From Candidatus Villigracilis affinis (GTDB taxonomy: Bacteria; Chloroflexota; Anaerolineae; Anaerolineales; Villigracilaceae): a stretch of 64,000 nt of DNA. A program made the position numbers and the translations under genes. The notes under the pieces were generated by a model, which was given only the letters and a program-made list of their open reading frames with translations, had not been told where the DNA came from and ran no database searches. Below are positions 32,982 through 41,195 of the stretch, in pieces (position 1 is the first letter of the stretch; each line of letters begins with the position of its first letter). The stretch is taken from NCBI GenBank assembly GCA_016718275.1, contig JADKEA010000001.1, positions 341,911 through 405,910 of the forward strand, in the 5' to 3' direction.

Positions 32982-33016
32982 GCAAGCGCTTCGAGAGTAT
33001 TTTCTCAAGCGCTTGC
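32982..33016 (-). terminator. Attenuator-like hairpin in the rpoC leader
   Basis: Perfect inverted repeat GCAAGCGCTT (32982-32991) / AAGCGCTTGC (33007-33016), loop 15 nt; on the minus strand it is followed by CTTTGTTTGTCT. It lies between the rpoC promoter and the start codon, so it could terminate or pause rpoC transcription. It may also end read-through from the upstream PBP gene. Confidence 0.65.
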
Positions 33017-33050
33017 TGTATGTGACTCGGTTTTTACATCCAACAGAGCA

Positions 33051-33079
33051 ATTATATGCGTGCGGGGTACCCGCGTCAA
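33051..33079 (-). promoter_or_regulatory. Strong promoter of rpoC
   Basis: On the minus strand TTGACG (33079-33074), a 17-bp spacer, then TATAAT (33056-33051). The predicted leader to the GTG at 32899 is about 145 nt. Confidence 0.82.
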
Positions 33080-33108
33080 GGGTGTTAATCAGTGAAGAGT
33101 CTCTGACT

Positions 33109-36100
33109 TTAAGGCCCCGGGGTTGGGGTTTCGGTCGGCGTCTCTGTGGGAGTCTCTGTTGGAGGAGAGTCTGTCGGCGTATCTGATGGGACAGGAGTAT
33201 CAGTGCTGGTAGGCGGGACAATGATAACGATCGGCGTCGGGGTCCTGGTTGGGAAGGTAGGAATGATGAAGATGGTGGGGACCGGAGTCGCTGTCAGTGT
33301 AGGGACCTGCACCGTTGGAATGGGCAGGTTGAGGTTAAGAATGACGCGCTTTTCCACCTCCGCCTTCTCGCCAAATAAAGTCAGCCTTAAAGTAACGGGA
33401 CCATTCGGCACGTTGGATAGATCCCAGGAATACAGGGAGCCGTTTTTGACGGGCGTATTGCTCTCGATCAAAACGGACCATGAGCCGGGTTCAGCGCCTT
33501 GACCATAATCCAAGACCCAATTTCTAAATCCGCCATCTGCGGCAGCTGAGCCTTTGACATTCAAGATGGGAGTGGTGATGGTCTCGCCATCACTAAGATT
33601 AAGTTCGATGATGGGCTGTGGATCGCTCGCGCTGCACTCGCGCTCGGGTGCATAGATGGGGTTGCGCGGCAAATCGTGGTTTTCGAGCCAGTCACGGCCG
33701 GGATTGGTTTCAAGCCAATCGCGTGCCCACTTATCTGTAACGTTCATAACCACGGCCTCATCTTTTGGCCCTTTGCAGGCATCGGAAGATTGCAGGCCAG
33801 TCCACAAGTCAATGCGGATACGGCGGACAAGGTCCTGACCCGGCTGAAGCGGTGGCTGGTCTGAGGCGAAGACCTCAGTGTATTGCGCACCGCACATGTT
33901 GCCGGGCTCGGTGCCTGAAAGTTTGCAGACGATCCGATCCATAACTCCCGACGGGCGATTGAACGGAGTGGGTGCGCCATTGGTGAGGTAGGGAACAGCA
34001 AACTCCATGAAGTTATGCCAAATGGGCGCTGCACCACTCAAGCCTGTTGAATTGATCATGGGAGTGTAATCAGCATTGCCGATCCATACGCCAGTGACAA
34101 GATCGGGAGTGTAACCGATGGTCCAGTTATCACGGATATCGTTGGTGGTACCTGTCTTCGCCGCAACCGGGAAGGACAAATTCAACAACGAGTTGGGACC
34201 AAACATCAGCGAGCGGGATTCGTTATCTGAGAGAATAGACGAAATAAGATATGCGTGTTCCGCACGGATAACCTGCTCCCCTTCGGCGGGTTTGTATTCG
34301 TAAACGATATTGCCGGCATAATCGGTGATTTTGAGGATGGCAACGGGAGGCATGCGTTTGCCGCTGTTGGCAAAAACGGAATACGCGGAGGTCATATCGA
34401 TCAGGCTGACATCACCGCCACCGAGCGTAAGGGAGAGGCCATAGTCATTGCGCGTGAGCGAAGTAAGGCCAAGCCTTTCCGCCATGGCGATCATCCCGTC
34501 TTTTTCAGGTGTGTTGGGATCGTCGTAAATTCCAACATACTCCAATGCTTTGACAGCGGGGATATTGAACGAATTTGAAAGCGCGATACGCACTGTCATT
34601 GCGCCATGGAATTTTCCATCGTAGTTTCGAGGCTCGTAAGGCGGATTCGCCCCATCTGGGAACTGTGTGGGCACATCCCAAATCAATGTAGATGGAGTCC
34701 AGCCTTTTTCAAAGGCGGCGACATAGGTGATCGGCTTGATGGACGAGCCCGGCTGGCGCGTTGGGCTGATCGCCATGTTGATCTGCCCTGAGATCTCGAC
34801 ATTGTTGAAGTCAGGCGAGCCAACCATGGCAAGCACCTCACCCGTGGATGGGCGAATGGCAACCAATGCACCGTTGTGGGTATTGTTATCCACAAGGCTG
34901 GAGATCTGGTCTGAGACATATTGCTGGGCTCGATCCTGCAAGGCCGCATCGAGTGTGGTGTACACCACAAAACCAGAGCGATAAATAGTCTGCGCATCGT
35001 ATTGCGCCTCAAACTGCGAGCGGACAAAATTAACCCAATGCGGATATTTCGCATCGAAGGATGGCACGCGGAAGGAATAAACTTTCATCTCGTCCGCGGC
35101 CTGCGTGGCGGCAAGCGGGTCAACACAGACCGGAGTATCGCTGTTGCTGACCTTGATACATTCCTGGTCCGTGCTCTGCTCGAACATGAGCACCAAGACC
35201 TGCTGCTGGCGGATCAATGTGATTTCTGCATTGGTGTAGATATCATAAATAGCAGGCGATTGCGGCAATCCTGCCAGAAAGGCGGCCTCGCCCAGGGTCA
35301 AATCTTTTGCGGATTTACCGAAGTATGTTTCGGCAGCGGCTTCCACCCCATAAGCCAGGTTGCCGTAATAAATCTCATTCAAGTACAACTCGATGATCTC
35401 ATCCTTGGTGTAACGGCGGGTAATTTCCGCCGCGAGGATGATCTCGCGCGCCTTGCGTGTCACCGTGCGTTGACTGCGTTCTTCGGGAGAAAGGATCAAC
35501 GCGCGCGCCAATTGCTGGGTAATGGTGGATGCGCCGCCGCCCTGCCCGCCTGTGACATAGTTCTGCCACAAGGCGCGGACGATGGCGATCGGGTCGAAGC
35601 CGGGATTGGTATAGAACTCCTTGTCTTCAGTGGCAATGGTAGCAGCGACAAGGTTGGGAGAAATATTAGCAAGCGGAATGTAGTTACGACGCCCCGCGCT
35701 TGGGTCTAGAATCTCGTACAGTACCTGCCCATTGCGATCAAGGATGCGGGTGGTCTCGAATTTTGAGGCACGGTCACGCAAATCGCCCACATCGGGAAGC
35801 GTGCTGGCAATGGAAGAATACTGATAAACAAGATACGACCCCAAGCATAACCCAATGATAACAACGACAAACGCCGAAGCGATCAACCCGCGCAGAAAAC
35901 AACCCCAACCACCGCGCCAATTGATGGGCGAAAAGTTGAATTGCGAAGTCTTTTGGCGGGGAGTCTGAGTAGTCTGTGGAGCTTGTTGTGATGTCCCTTG
36001 TGTCTGCTGCGTCCCTTGCGATTGCTGCTGCGGGATGCGCTGCGAAGTTGGTTCATACGCGGCGCGGCTGACTCGCGTACCCTCCACGTCCACCTCAGTG

Positions 36101-36261
36101 ACGCGGCGCGGCAAGGGCATGTTGTCCTTATCCAATGATGGGCGGTAGAGTGGAGTGGTGTTTCCTGAAGTTGGGTCGATCGGCGCAGGTGTACGCTCCC
36201 CTCTTGTATCTTCTTCCGATTTGATAATTCGGCGTAATCGGTCGTTATCTTCGTTACTCAT
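33109..36261 (-). CDS. Class A penicillin-binding protein (PBP1A-type)
   Basis: 1050 residues. A Gln/Thr-rich cytoplasmic N-terminus (1-115), one membrane helix (about 120-150), a GT51 transglycosylase domain (EDKEFYTNPGFDPIAIVRALWQN, GGASTITQQLAR, ELYLNEIYYGNLAYGVEAAAETYFGKSAKDL) and a transpeptidase with GSSIKPITY (SxxK), SNSFN (SxN) and KTGTTNDIRDNW (KTG). After about residue 830 come an Ig-like region (PIIELNLSDGETITTPILNVKGSAA) and a Thr/Pro-rich tail of about 75 residues. It polymerises and cross-links peptidoglycan outside the membrane, which implies a murein wall. No strong SD. Confidence 0.95.
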   Translation of the reverse strand: MSNEDNDRLRRIIKSEEDTRGERTPAPIDPTSGNTTPLYRPSLDKDNMPLPRRVTEVDVEGTRVSRAAYEPTSQRIPQQQSQGTQQTQGTSQQAPQTTQTPRQKTSQFNFSPINWRGGWGCFLRGLIASAFVVVIIGLCLGSYLVYQYSSIASTLPDVGDLRDRASKFETTRILDRNGQVLYEILDPSAGRRNYIPLANISPNLVAATIATEDKEFYTNPGFDPIAIVRALWQNYVTGGQGGGASTITQQLARALILSPEERSQRTVTRKAREIILAAEITRRYTKDEIIELYLNEIYYGNLAYGVEAAAETYFGKSAKDLTLGEAAFLAGLPQSPAIYDIYTNAEITLIRQQQVLVLMFEQSTDQECIKVSNSDTPVCVDPLAATQAADEMKVYSFRVPSFDAKYPHWVNFVRSQFEAQYDAQTIYRSGFVVYTTLDAALQDRAQQYVSDQISSLVDNNTHNGALVAIRPSTGEVLAMVGSPDFNNVEISGQINMAISPTRQPGSSIKPITYVAAFEKGWTPSTLIWDVPTQFPDGANPPYEPRNYDGKFHGAMTVRIALSNSFNIPAVKALEYVGIYDDPNTPEKDGMIAMAERLGLTSLTRNDYGLSLTLGGGDVSLIDMTSAYSVFANSGKRMPPVAILKITDYAGNIVYEYKPAEGEQVIRAEHAYLISSILSDNESRSLMFGPNSLLNLSFPVAAKTGTTNDIRDNWTIGYTPDLVTGVWIGNADYTPMINSTGLSGAAPIWHNFMEFAVPYLTNGAPTPFNRPSGVMDRIVCKLSGTEPGNMCGAQYTEVFASDQPPLQPGQDLVRRIRIDLWTGLQSSDACKGPKDEAVVMNVTDKWARDWLETNPGRDWLENHDLPRNPIYAPERECSASDPQPIIELNLSDGETITTPILNVKGSAAADGGFRNWVLDYGQGAEPGSWSVLIESNTPVKNGSLYSWDLSNVPNGPVTLRLTLFGEKAEVEKRVILNLNLPIPTVQVPTLTATPVPTIFIIPTFPTRTPTPIVIIVPPTSTDTPVPSDTPTDSPPTETPTETPTETPTPGP

Positions 36262-36270
36262 GATTTACAC

Positions 36271-36366
36271 ATCCGCAGACACTTGCACCGCACTGTGCTT
36301 GGCGCAGTACAAGTGTTGCGCAGATTTCACAAACTATTGATTTTTCGATCTGTGAAATCTGCGGAT
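36271..36366. repeat. Nested inverted repeats between PBP and MaoC genes
   Basis: Outer arms ATCCGCAGA (36271-36279) and TCTGCGGAT (36358-36366) enclose ACACTTG/CAAGTGT (36279-36285 / 36310-36316) and a 13-14 bp stem CGCAGATTTCACA / TGTGAAATCTGCG (36319-36331 / 36351-36363). The outer and third arms compete. No T-run follows, so this is not a plain terminator. Confidence 0.7.
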
Positions 36367-36375
36367 AAAAAGCTT

Positions 36376-36825
36376 TTATTTTGGCTTGCTCAGCACCAGC
36401 AAGTTCAACGAACCGCGCTGACAAATATCATCATTTTGGTTTTTCACAGCAATGGACGAGATCAAGGCGCCGCCGCCGATACGCGGCAGGGCTTTCGTTT
36501 CGGTCACGGTCAATTCGGCGTAGATCGTATCGCCAATGTAAAAGGGTTTGACGAACTTCCACTCGGTGATCTCGCGGAAGGCGAGAACAGTGCCTTCCAG
36601 CAATCCCGTCCGCATGATCAAGCCTGTGGCGAGTGACAGGCCCAAAAGTCCATGAGCGATGCGCTGACCGAATTGAGTCGTCGCCGCAAAGGCCGCATCC
36701 GTATGGATCTGATTAAAGTCGCCCGTAAGACCGGCAAAGTTGAAAATATCGCCTTCACTGACCGTGCGCCCAACCGTATTAAATTTTTGCCCGACAGAAA
36801 ATTCCTCGAAATAAAGTCCGGCCAT
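36376..36825 (-). CDS. MaoC-like (R)-enoyl-CoA hydratase family protein
   Basis: 149 residues, GAGGAG before the ATG. Hot-dog fold with MGLYFEEF-like start (MAGLYFEEFSVGQKF), the hydratase motif TGDFNQIHTDAAFA (catalytic Asp/His, residues about 34-47) and GQRIAHGLLGLSLATGLI. It hydrates trans-2-enoyl-CoA or a similar thioester. Single gene, divergent from the glycoside hydrolase. Substrate not evident. Confidence 0.88.
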   Translation of the reverse strand: MAGLYFEEFSVGQKFNTVGRTVSEGDIFNFAGLTGDFNQIHTDAAFAATTQFGQRIAHGLLGLSLATGLIMRTGLLEGTVLAFREITEWKFVKPFYIGDTIYAELTVTETKALPRIGGGALISSIAVKNQNDDICQRGSLNLLVLSKPK

Positions 36826-36841
36826 TTTTAGTCTCCTCGTC

Positions 36842-36910
36842 TGTAGTCGTTAGTCAGTAGTCAAATAGCCGCTTGTATTCGACCAACCGACCAGCGACTA
36901 AAGACTATCC
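36842..36910. repeat. Low-complexity AGTC-rich segment
   Basis: TAGTCGTTAGTCAGTAGTC on the left and GCGACTAAAGACTATCCGACC on the right give a loose inverted repeat between the divergent MaoC and glycoside-hydrolase genes. It resembles the segments around pheS in style, not in exact sequence. Confidence 0.55.
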
Positions 36911-36927
36911 GACCAAATTATACCCGT

Positions 36928-36956
36928 TTGACCTCTCGCCATTTCGCCCGTACAAT
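36928..36956 (+). promoter_or_regulatory. Leaderless promoter of the glycoside hydrolase
   Basis: TTGACC (36928-36933), a 17-bp spacer, TACAAT (36951-36956), then TGCGCC and the ATG at 36963. This is the clearest full promoter among the leaderless set. Confidence 0.8.
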
Positions 36957-36962
36957 TGCGCC

Positions 36963-39347
36963 ATGCGTGATTGGTCTTTAAGCCCCGGCGACCCGCTCTA
37001 CCTCACTCTGGCAGCGGACGCCCGCCTGTGCAAACCAGACTACGTCAACGACCACATCTGGGAAGTGGAACTCGGAGCAAATGACCCCGAGCGTGCCGCC
37101 ATCTCTCTCTATACCACCTTCGGTTTGCGCGCCCGTTCGATGCGCCTTTCGCTGCGATTTACCGAAAATAACGTCGCAGTTACTGACCCTAACACCTTTT
37201 TCACCAAACCGTCGCTGCGCCGCTTCTTTCCTAACTTCCTGACCCTCGATTTTGTTCCCCTCGAAAACCTGCATGTTTCAACCGAATTCTGGGTTCCCGA
37301 ATCGCACGCCGTGGCGGGGCGGGTGATCCTCACCAACAAAAGCAACACCGTGCGCCAGATCAAGCTCGAAGTCTGCGCCGCGCTCGCGCCACTCGATGGT
37401 CAATCCATCATCCCCACCCAACAACAACTCGTCAATATTCTGGCAGGACAAACCAGCGGAATCGCACCCGTCATCTTTATGACTGGCGGTCCCAAACATG
37501 GCCCCGGCCCGCTGCCCTCGCTCATGCTGGACCTGGAGCTTGGTCCCGGTGCCACGCGGCAGATCACCTTCGCTGAGGCAGCGCTCGACACCGTCGCCAT
37601 GTCGTTCGAACTGGCCCGTCACAGCGCCGCCCGCCCGTGGGAAGCGGAACGCGCCCGCATCGAATTGCTTGACGCTTCACAAGTCTTAGACATCCGCACC
37701 GGCGACCCCGATTGGGATGCCGCATTTGCGTTCAGCCAAAAAGCCGCGCACGGATTATTCTTCAGCGGCAGCGAACATTTGCCAAATCCATCTTTTGTCA
37801 ACGCCCGCCACGTGGATAATGGCTTCTCACGCAAAGGCGACGGCGGAGATTATCCGCCTTCGTGGAATGGACAATCCCCACTGGAGGCGTACTACATCTC
37901 CAGCATTTTGCACGGCGCGCCGCACATCGCAAAAAATCTTCTGCTCAATTTTCTTTCCACGCAGGATGAAGACGGCGAATTGGATAACAAGCCAGGCCTC
38001 GGGGCCCAACGCGGAAAACTGATCGCCGCCCCGATACTCGTCAGCCTTGCATGGAAATATTATCAAGCCACACAAGATGAGGCCTTTCTTGCAGAATCCT
38101 TTCCGAAGCTAATTAAATTCTTCTGGGCATGGTTCTCCTCCGCGCACGACCGCAACCGCGATGGCGCCCCCGAATGGGATCACATCCTGCAAACGGGTTT
38201 CGATGACAATCCCGTTTTCGATGTCTGGCATCCGTGGTCGCAGGGGCTGGATATTTCACTCGTCCACAGCCCATCTTTGGAAGCGATGCTGTATCGTGAA
38301 GCACAATCCATCGTGAAGATCGCAAAGCAGCTCGGCAAACCCGAAGAAGAAACCATGCTTGTGCTGGCACAGGCAGAGACGCTCAAGAAATCCATTATCG
38401 CAAGCTGGAACGCGAATCAAAGTTTTTATTCCTATCGCGACCGCGAAACAGGTTTGGTTTCGACAGGCCAGATCATCGCCAAGAAAAAAGGAAACGGCAA
38501 CGCACGCCCGAAAGTGGAATTCGAGACAGGGGTTCGCTTGTTGGTGGAGATCCAGACCAAAAGTCCAGCCGCGAAGCGCCCCGAAGTGGAGATCAGCGAA
38601 TACTTCACCAAAACCAAAGGCGAAGTCGAAACCATTTTGGGTCATCAATTCCAATGGCGCACGGGCGGGCTGGTTGCCACCACGCAAAAGTTATTTACGC
38701 GCGTGGGCCGTGTCAGTGTGACAGGCCTCGATGAAAAAGACAAGGTGCTTGTAAAACTAATCGACACCACCGGCGAAGATCTCACGCTGGCATTGCCGCT
38801 CTGGGCGGGCATCCCCGAAACGCAGCAGGCAAATGCATTGATCGGACGCAACCTGCTGACTGCGGACCGATTCGATCGGCCGTTTGGATTTCCATCGCTC
38901 GCGGTCTCACCCAACCCGGATGCTGATACCGTTTCGATGAGCGTGACCCTCCCCTGGAATCAGTTGATCGGCGAAGGACTGCTCGCATACGGATTCCGCG
39001 CCGAAGCCACACGCCTCACCGCGCACCTGATGAATGGCGTGATCCAAAACCTGAAACAGAATCGATCCTTCTACAATCGCTATCACGCCGAAAAAGGGAC
39101 GGGTATCGGCGAACGCAACTCATTGCATGGCTTCGCGCCTGTGGGGTTATTCATGCAAACACTGGGCGTGACGATCCTCTCCCCTGTCAAAGTAAAACTC
39201 GAAGGCAAAAATCTCTTCCCCTGGCCTGTGACGATCAAATATAAAGGTCTCACCATCTCACGCGGATTGGAGCAAACGGTTGTGACCTTCTCAAACGGGG
39301 AAAGCGTGATCGTAAAAGAAGAACAAGCCTGTATTGTTGAGATGTAA
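36963..39347 (+). CDS. MGH1/GH63-like (alpha/alpha)6 glycoside hydrolase
   Basis: 794 residues; the ATG at 36963 is set by the TACAAT box 6 nt upstream. Residues 1-250 are a beta-rich N-terminal domain; about 250-600 hold the (alpha/alpha)6-type core with GGDYPPSWNGQSPLEAYY, TQDEDGELDNKPGLGAQRG, NRDGAPEWDHILQTGFDDNPVFDVW; a beta C-terminal domain ends it. The GxDDNPxxD segment resembles mannosylglycerate/glucosylglycerate hydrolases (GH63) and trehalase-like enzymes. Next to a glucosylglycerate-type synthase and a GH13_18 phosphorylase, turnover of glucosyl- or mannosylglycerate is a reasonable proposal. Glycogen or oligosaccharide debranching is an alternative. Confidence 0.78.
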   Translation: MRDWSLSPGDPLYLTLAADARLCKPDYVNDHIWEVELGANDPERAAISLYTTFGLRARSMRLSLRFTENNVAVTDPNTFFTKPSLRRFFPNFLTLDFVPLENLHVSTEFWVPESHAVAGRVILTNKSNTVRQIKLEVCAALAPLDGQSIIPTQQQLVNILAGQTSGIAPVIFMTGGPKHGPGPLPSLMLDLELGPGATRQITFAEAALDTVAMSFELARHSAARPWEAERARIELLDASQVLDIRTGDPDWDAAFAFSQKAAHGLFFSGSEHLPNPSFVNARHVDNGFSRKGDGGDYPPSWNGQSPLEAYYISSILHGAPHIAKNLLLNFLSTQDEDGELDNKPGLGAQRGKLIAAPILVSLAWKYYQATQDEAFLAESFPKLIKFFWAWFSSAHDRNRDGAPEWDHILQTGFDDNPVFDVWHPWSQGLDISLVHSPSLEAMLYREAQSIVKIAKQLGKPEEETMLVLAQAETLKKSIIASWNANQSFYSYRDRETGLVSTGQIIAKKKGNGNARPKVEFETGVRLLVEIQTKSPAAKRPEVEISEYFTKTKGEVETILGHQFQWRTGGLVATTQKLFTRVGRVSVTGLDEKDKVLVKLIDTTGEDLTLALPLWAGIPETQQANALIGRNLLTADRFDRPFGFPSLAVSPNPDADTVSMSVTLPWNQLIGEGLLAYGFRAEATRLTAHLMNGVIQNLKQNRSFYNRYHAEKGTGIGERNSLHGFAPVGLFMQTLGVTILSPVKVKLEGKNLFPWPVTIKYKGLTISRGLEQTVVTFSNGESVIVKEEQACIVEM

Positions 39348-39354
39348 ACTCAAA

Positions 39355-39397
39355 TATAAAACGACTGTCAATGTGATAGTCGTTTTCGTTTTACAGG
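39355..39397 (+). terminator. Terminator after the glycoside hydrolase
   Basis: Stem AAAACGACT / AGTCGTTTT with T-rich tail (CGTTTTAC). Confidence 0.75.
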
Positions 39398-39400
39398 GAT

Positions 39401-39435
39401 TTAATCTTAAGCCCCAAAAATCATGGTATAAAAAT
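39401..39435 (+). promoter_or_regulatory. Shared-type promoter, copy 1 (phosphorylase operon)
   Basis: TTAATCTTA (39401-39409), 17 nt, then TCATGGTATAAAAA with an extended -10 TGGTATAAA (TATAAA 39427-39432). The same element with identical spacing lies at 45610-45644 upstream of the antiporter. The conserved TTAATCTTA sits where a -35 box or activator site would be. Confidence 0.75.
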
Positions 39436-39476
39436 TTACGAGGATTCAAGTTTTCTTCACCAGCCACAAACGTCTG

Positions 39477-41162
39477 ATGACAAAAAAACTGCTTGACCAT
39501 CTCACTTTTTTATACGGGGAAAATGAATCAACGCGCCTGCTCGAACGCACAAAAAATTTACTGAGCAAATATCGTCCGCGCATCAAATCGCGCAATAGCG
39601 AATTAAGTGAGCAAGACTCGATCCTCATCACTTACGGCGACCAGATTCAAGCATCAAAAGAAAAGCCGTTGCAAACGCTCAGGAAGTTTTGCGAAATATA
39701 TTTGACCGATACTATCAGCGGAATCCACATCCTGCCCTTCTATCCGTGGACATCCGATGATGGATTTTCGGTTGTGGATTACCGCCAGATCGATCCCGCG
39801 CTTGGCAATTGGGACGATGTGTCAGCTATGCAGAACTTTAGGCTGATGTTTGACGGCGTGATCAATCACATTTCGTCGCAAAGTGAATGGTTTCAGGGAT
39901 TCCTGCACGGCGATTCGAATTACCGCGATTATTTCATCACTGTCGAAGGCGATCCAAATCTTTCCCAGGTTGTCCGTCCACGGGCGCTGCCATTGTTGAC
40001 AACATTCAAAACGGCATCGGGCGAGAAAAAAGTTTGGACAACCTTCAGCGAAGACCAGATCGATCTCAATTTCAAAAATTCCGAAGTGCTGTTGGAAATC
40101 CTTGATGTTTTACTCATGTATATCGAACATGGCGCAACCTTTATCCGCCTTGATGCGATTGCCTATTTGTGGAAGGAAATCGGCACGACCTGCATTCACC
40201 TGCCGCAAACGCATCATGTGATCCAATTTCTGCGAGCTACATTGACTGAAATCGCTCCGCATGTCCATCTCATCACTGAGACGAATGTTCCGCATGTGGA
40301 TAACATCTCCTATTTCGGGGATGGGACAAATGAAGCGCAGCTCGTCTACAACTTTGCCCTGCCGCCGTTGACCTTGCACACCTTCCACACAGGCGATGCG
40401 CGTGCGCTGTCGAATTGGGCAAAGACCCTGACCCTGCCTTCCGATAAAACAACCTTTTTCAACTTCCTCGCATCACATGATGGCATTGGAATAAACCCCG
40501 CACGCGGCATTCTCTCAAACGAGGAAATCAACGCGTTGATCAACAAAACCCTCGAACACGGCGGTTTGATCTCCTACAAGCACAACGCGGATGGTACACA
40601 TAGCCCGTACGAGATGAATATCAATTATTTCGATGCGCTTTCCAATCCAAATGCGAATGAGCCGATTGATTTGCAGATCAGCCGTTTCATCGCTGCACAA
40701 GCCATCATGCTCTCGCTCATCGGCATGCCCGGGATTTATTTTCACAGCTTGTTCGGTTCGCGTGGATGGTCTGAAGGCGTAAAACAAACAGGCCGCAACC
40801 GCACGATCAACCGCGAGAAGTTGCAATTAGACGAACTACAAAATGAACTCGCAGACGAGAATTCTCTGCGCTCAAGAGTCTTCGCAAAGTATTCTCAATT
40901 ATTGAAAATCAGAAACAGCACATCCGCTTTTCATCCGCATGGGGCACAAACCATTATGGATGTTCACCCGTCCGTTTTCGCAATTGAACGCACTTCACCC
41001 GATGGAGCATCACGCGTGTTATGCCTGCACAATGTCAGCGGGCAAATCATTTCATTTTCAACAGGGCGAAAATCGGCAATCGATCTTTTTACGGGTCAGG
41101 TAATTCAGGTTTCAAATGTCACGCTTCAACCCTATCAAGTTGAGTGGTTGAAAACAAATTAA
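39477..41162 (+). CDS. GH13 subfamily-18 sugar phosphorylase (glucosylglycerate phosphorylase-like)
   Basis: 561 residues. TIM-barrel GH13 motifs: IHILPFYPWTSDDGFSVVDY, DGVINHIS, FIRLDAIAYLWKE (nucleophile Asp), LITETNVPH (acid/base Glu) and FLASHDGIGINPARG. The SDDGFSV(V/I)DY and HDGIG motifs mark the sucrose-phosphorylase subfamily (GH13_18), whose members cleave sucrose, glucosylglycerol or glucosylglycerate with phosphate to give glucose-1-phosphate. Because a GpgS-type synthase is in the same operon, glucosylglycerate is the favoured substrate; sucrose phosphate is not excluded. It heads a four-gene operon (39477-45578). Confidence 0.85.
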   Translation: MTKKLLDHLTFLYGENESTRLLERTKNLLSKYRPRIKSRNSELSEQDSILITYGDQIQASKEKPLQTLRKFCEIYLTDTISGIHILPFYPWTSDDGFSVVDYRQIDPALGNWDDVSAMQNFRLMFDGVINHISSQSEWFQGFLHGDSNYRDYFITVEGDPNLSQVVRPRALPLLTTFKTASGEKKVWTTFSEDQIDLNFKNSEVLLEILDVLLMYIEHGATFIRLDAIAYLWKEIGTTCIHLPQTHHVIQFLRATLTEIAPHVHLITETNVPHVDNISYFGDGTNEAQLVYNFALPPLTLHTFHTGDARALSNWAKTLTLPSDKTTFFNFLASHDGIGINPARGILSNEEINALINKTLEHGGLISYKHNADGTHSPYEMNINYFDALSNPNANEPIDLQISRFIAAQAIMLSLIGMPGIYFHSLFGSRGWSEGVKQTGRNRTINREKLQLDELQNELADENSLRSRVFAKYSQLLKIRNSTSAFHPHGAQTIMDVHPSVFAIERTSPDGASRVLCLHNVSGQIISFSTGRKSAIDLFTGQVIQVSNVTLQPYQVEWLKTN

Positions 41163-41195
41163 GTTTCACGCAACACAAAAATTAGAGGTAATCCC

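Noticed and set aside
34921..35709. 262-codon plus-strand frame inside the PBP gene
   Set aside because: Antisense of conserved transglycosylase motifs; no homology recognised.
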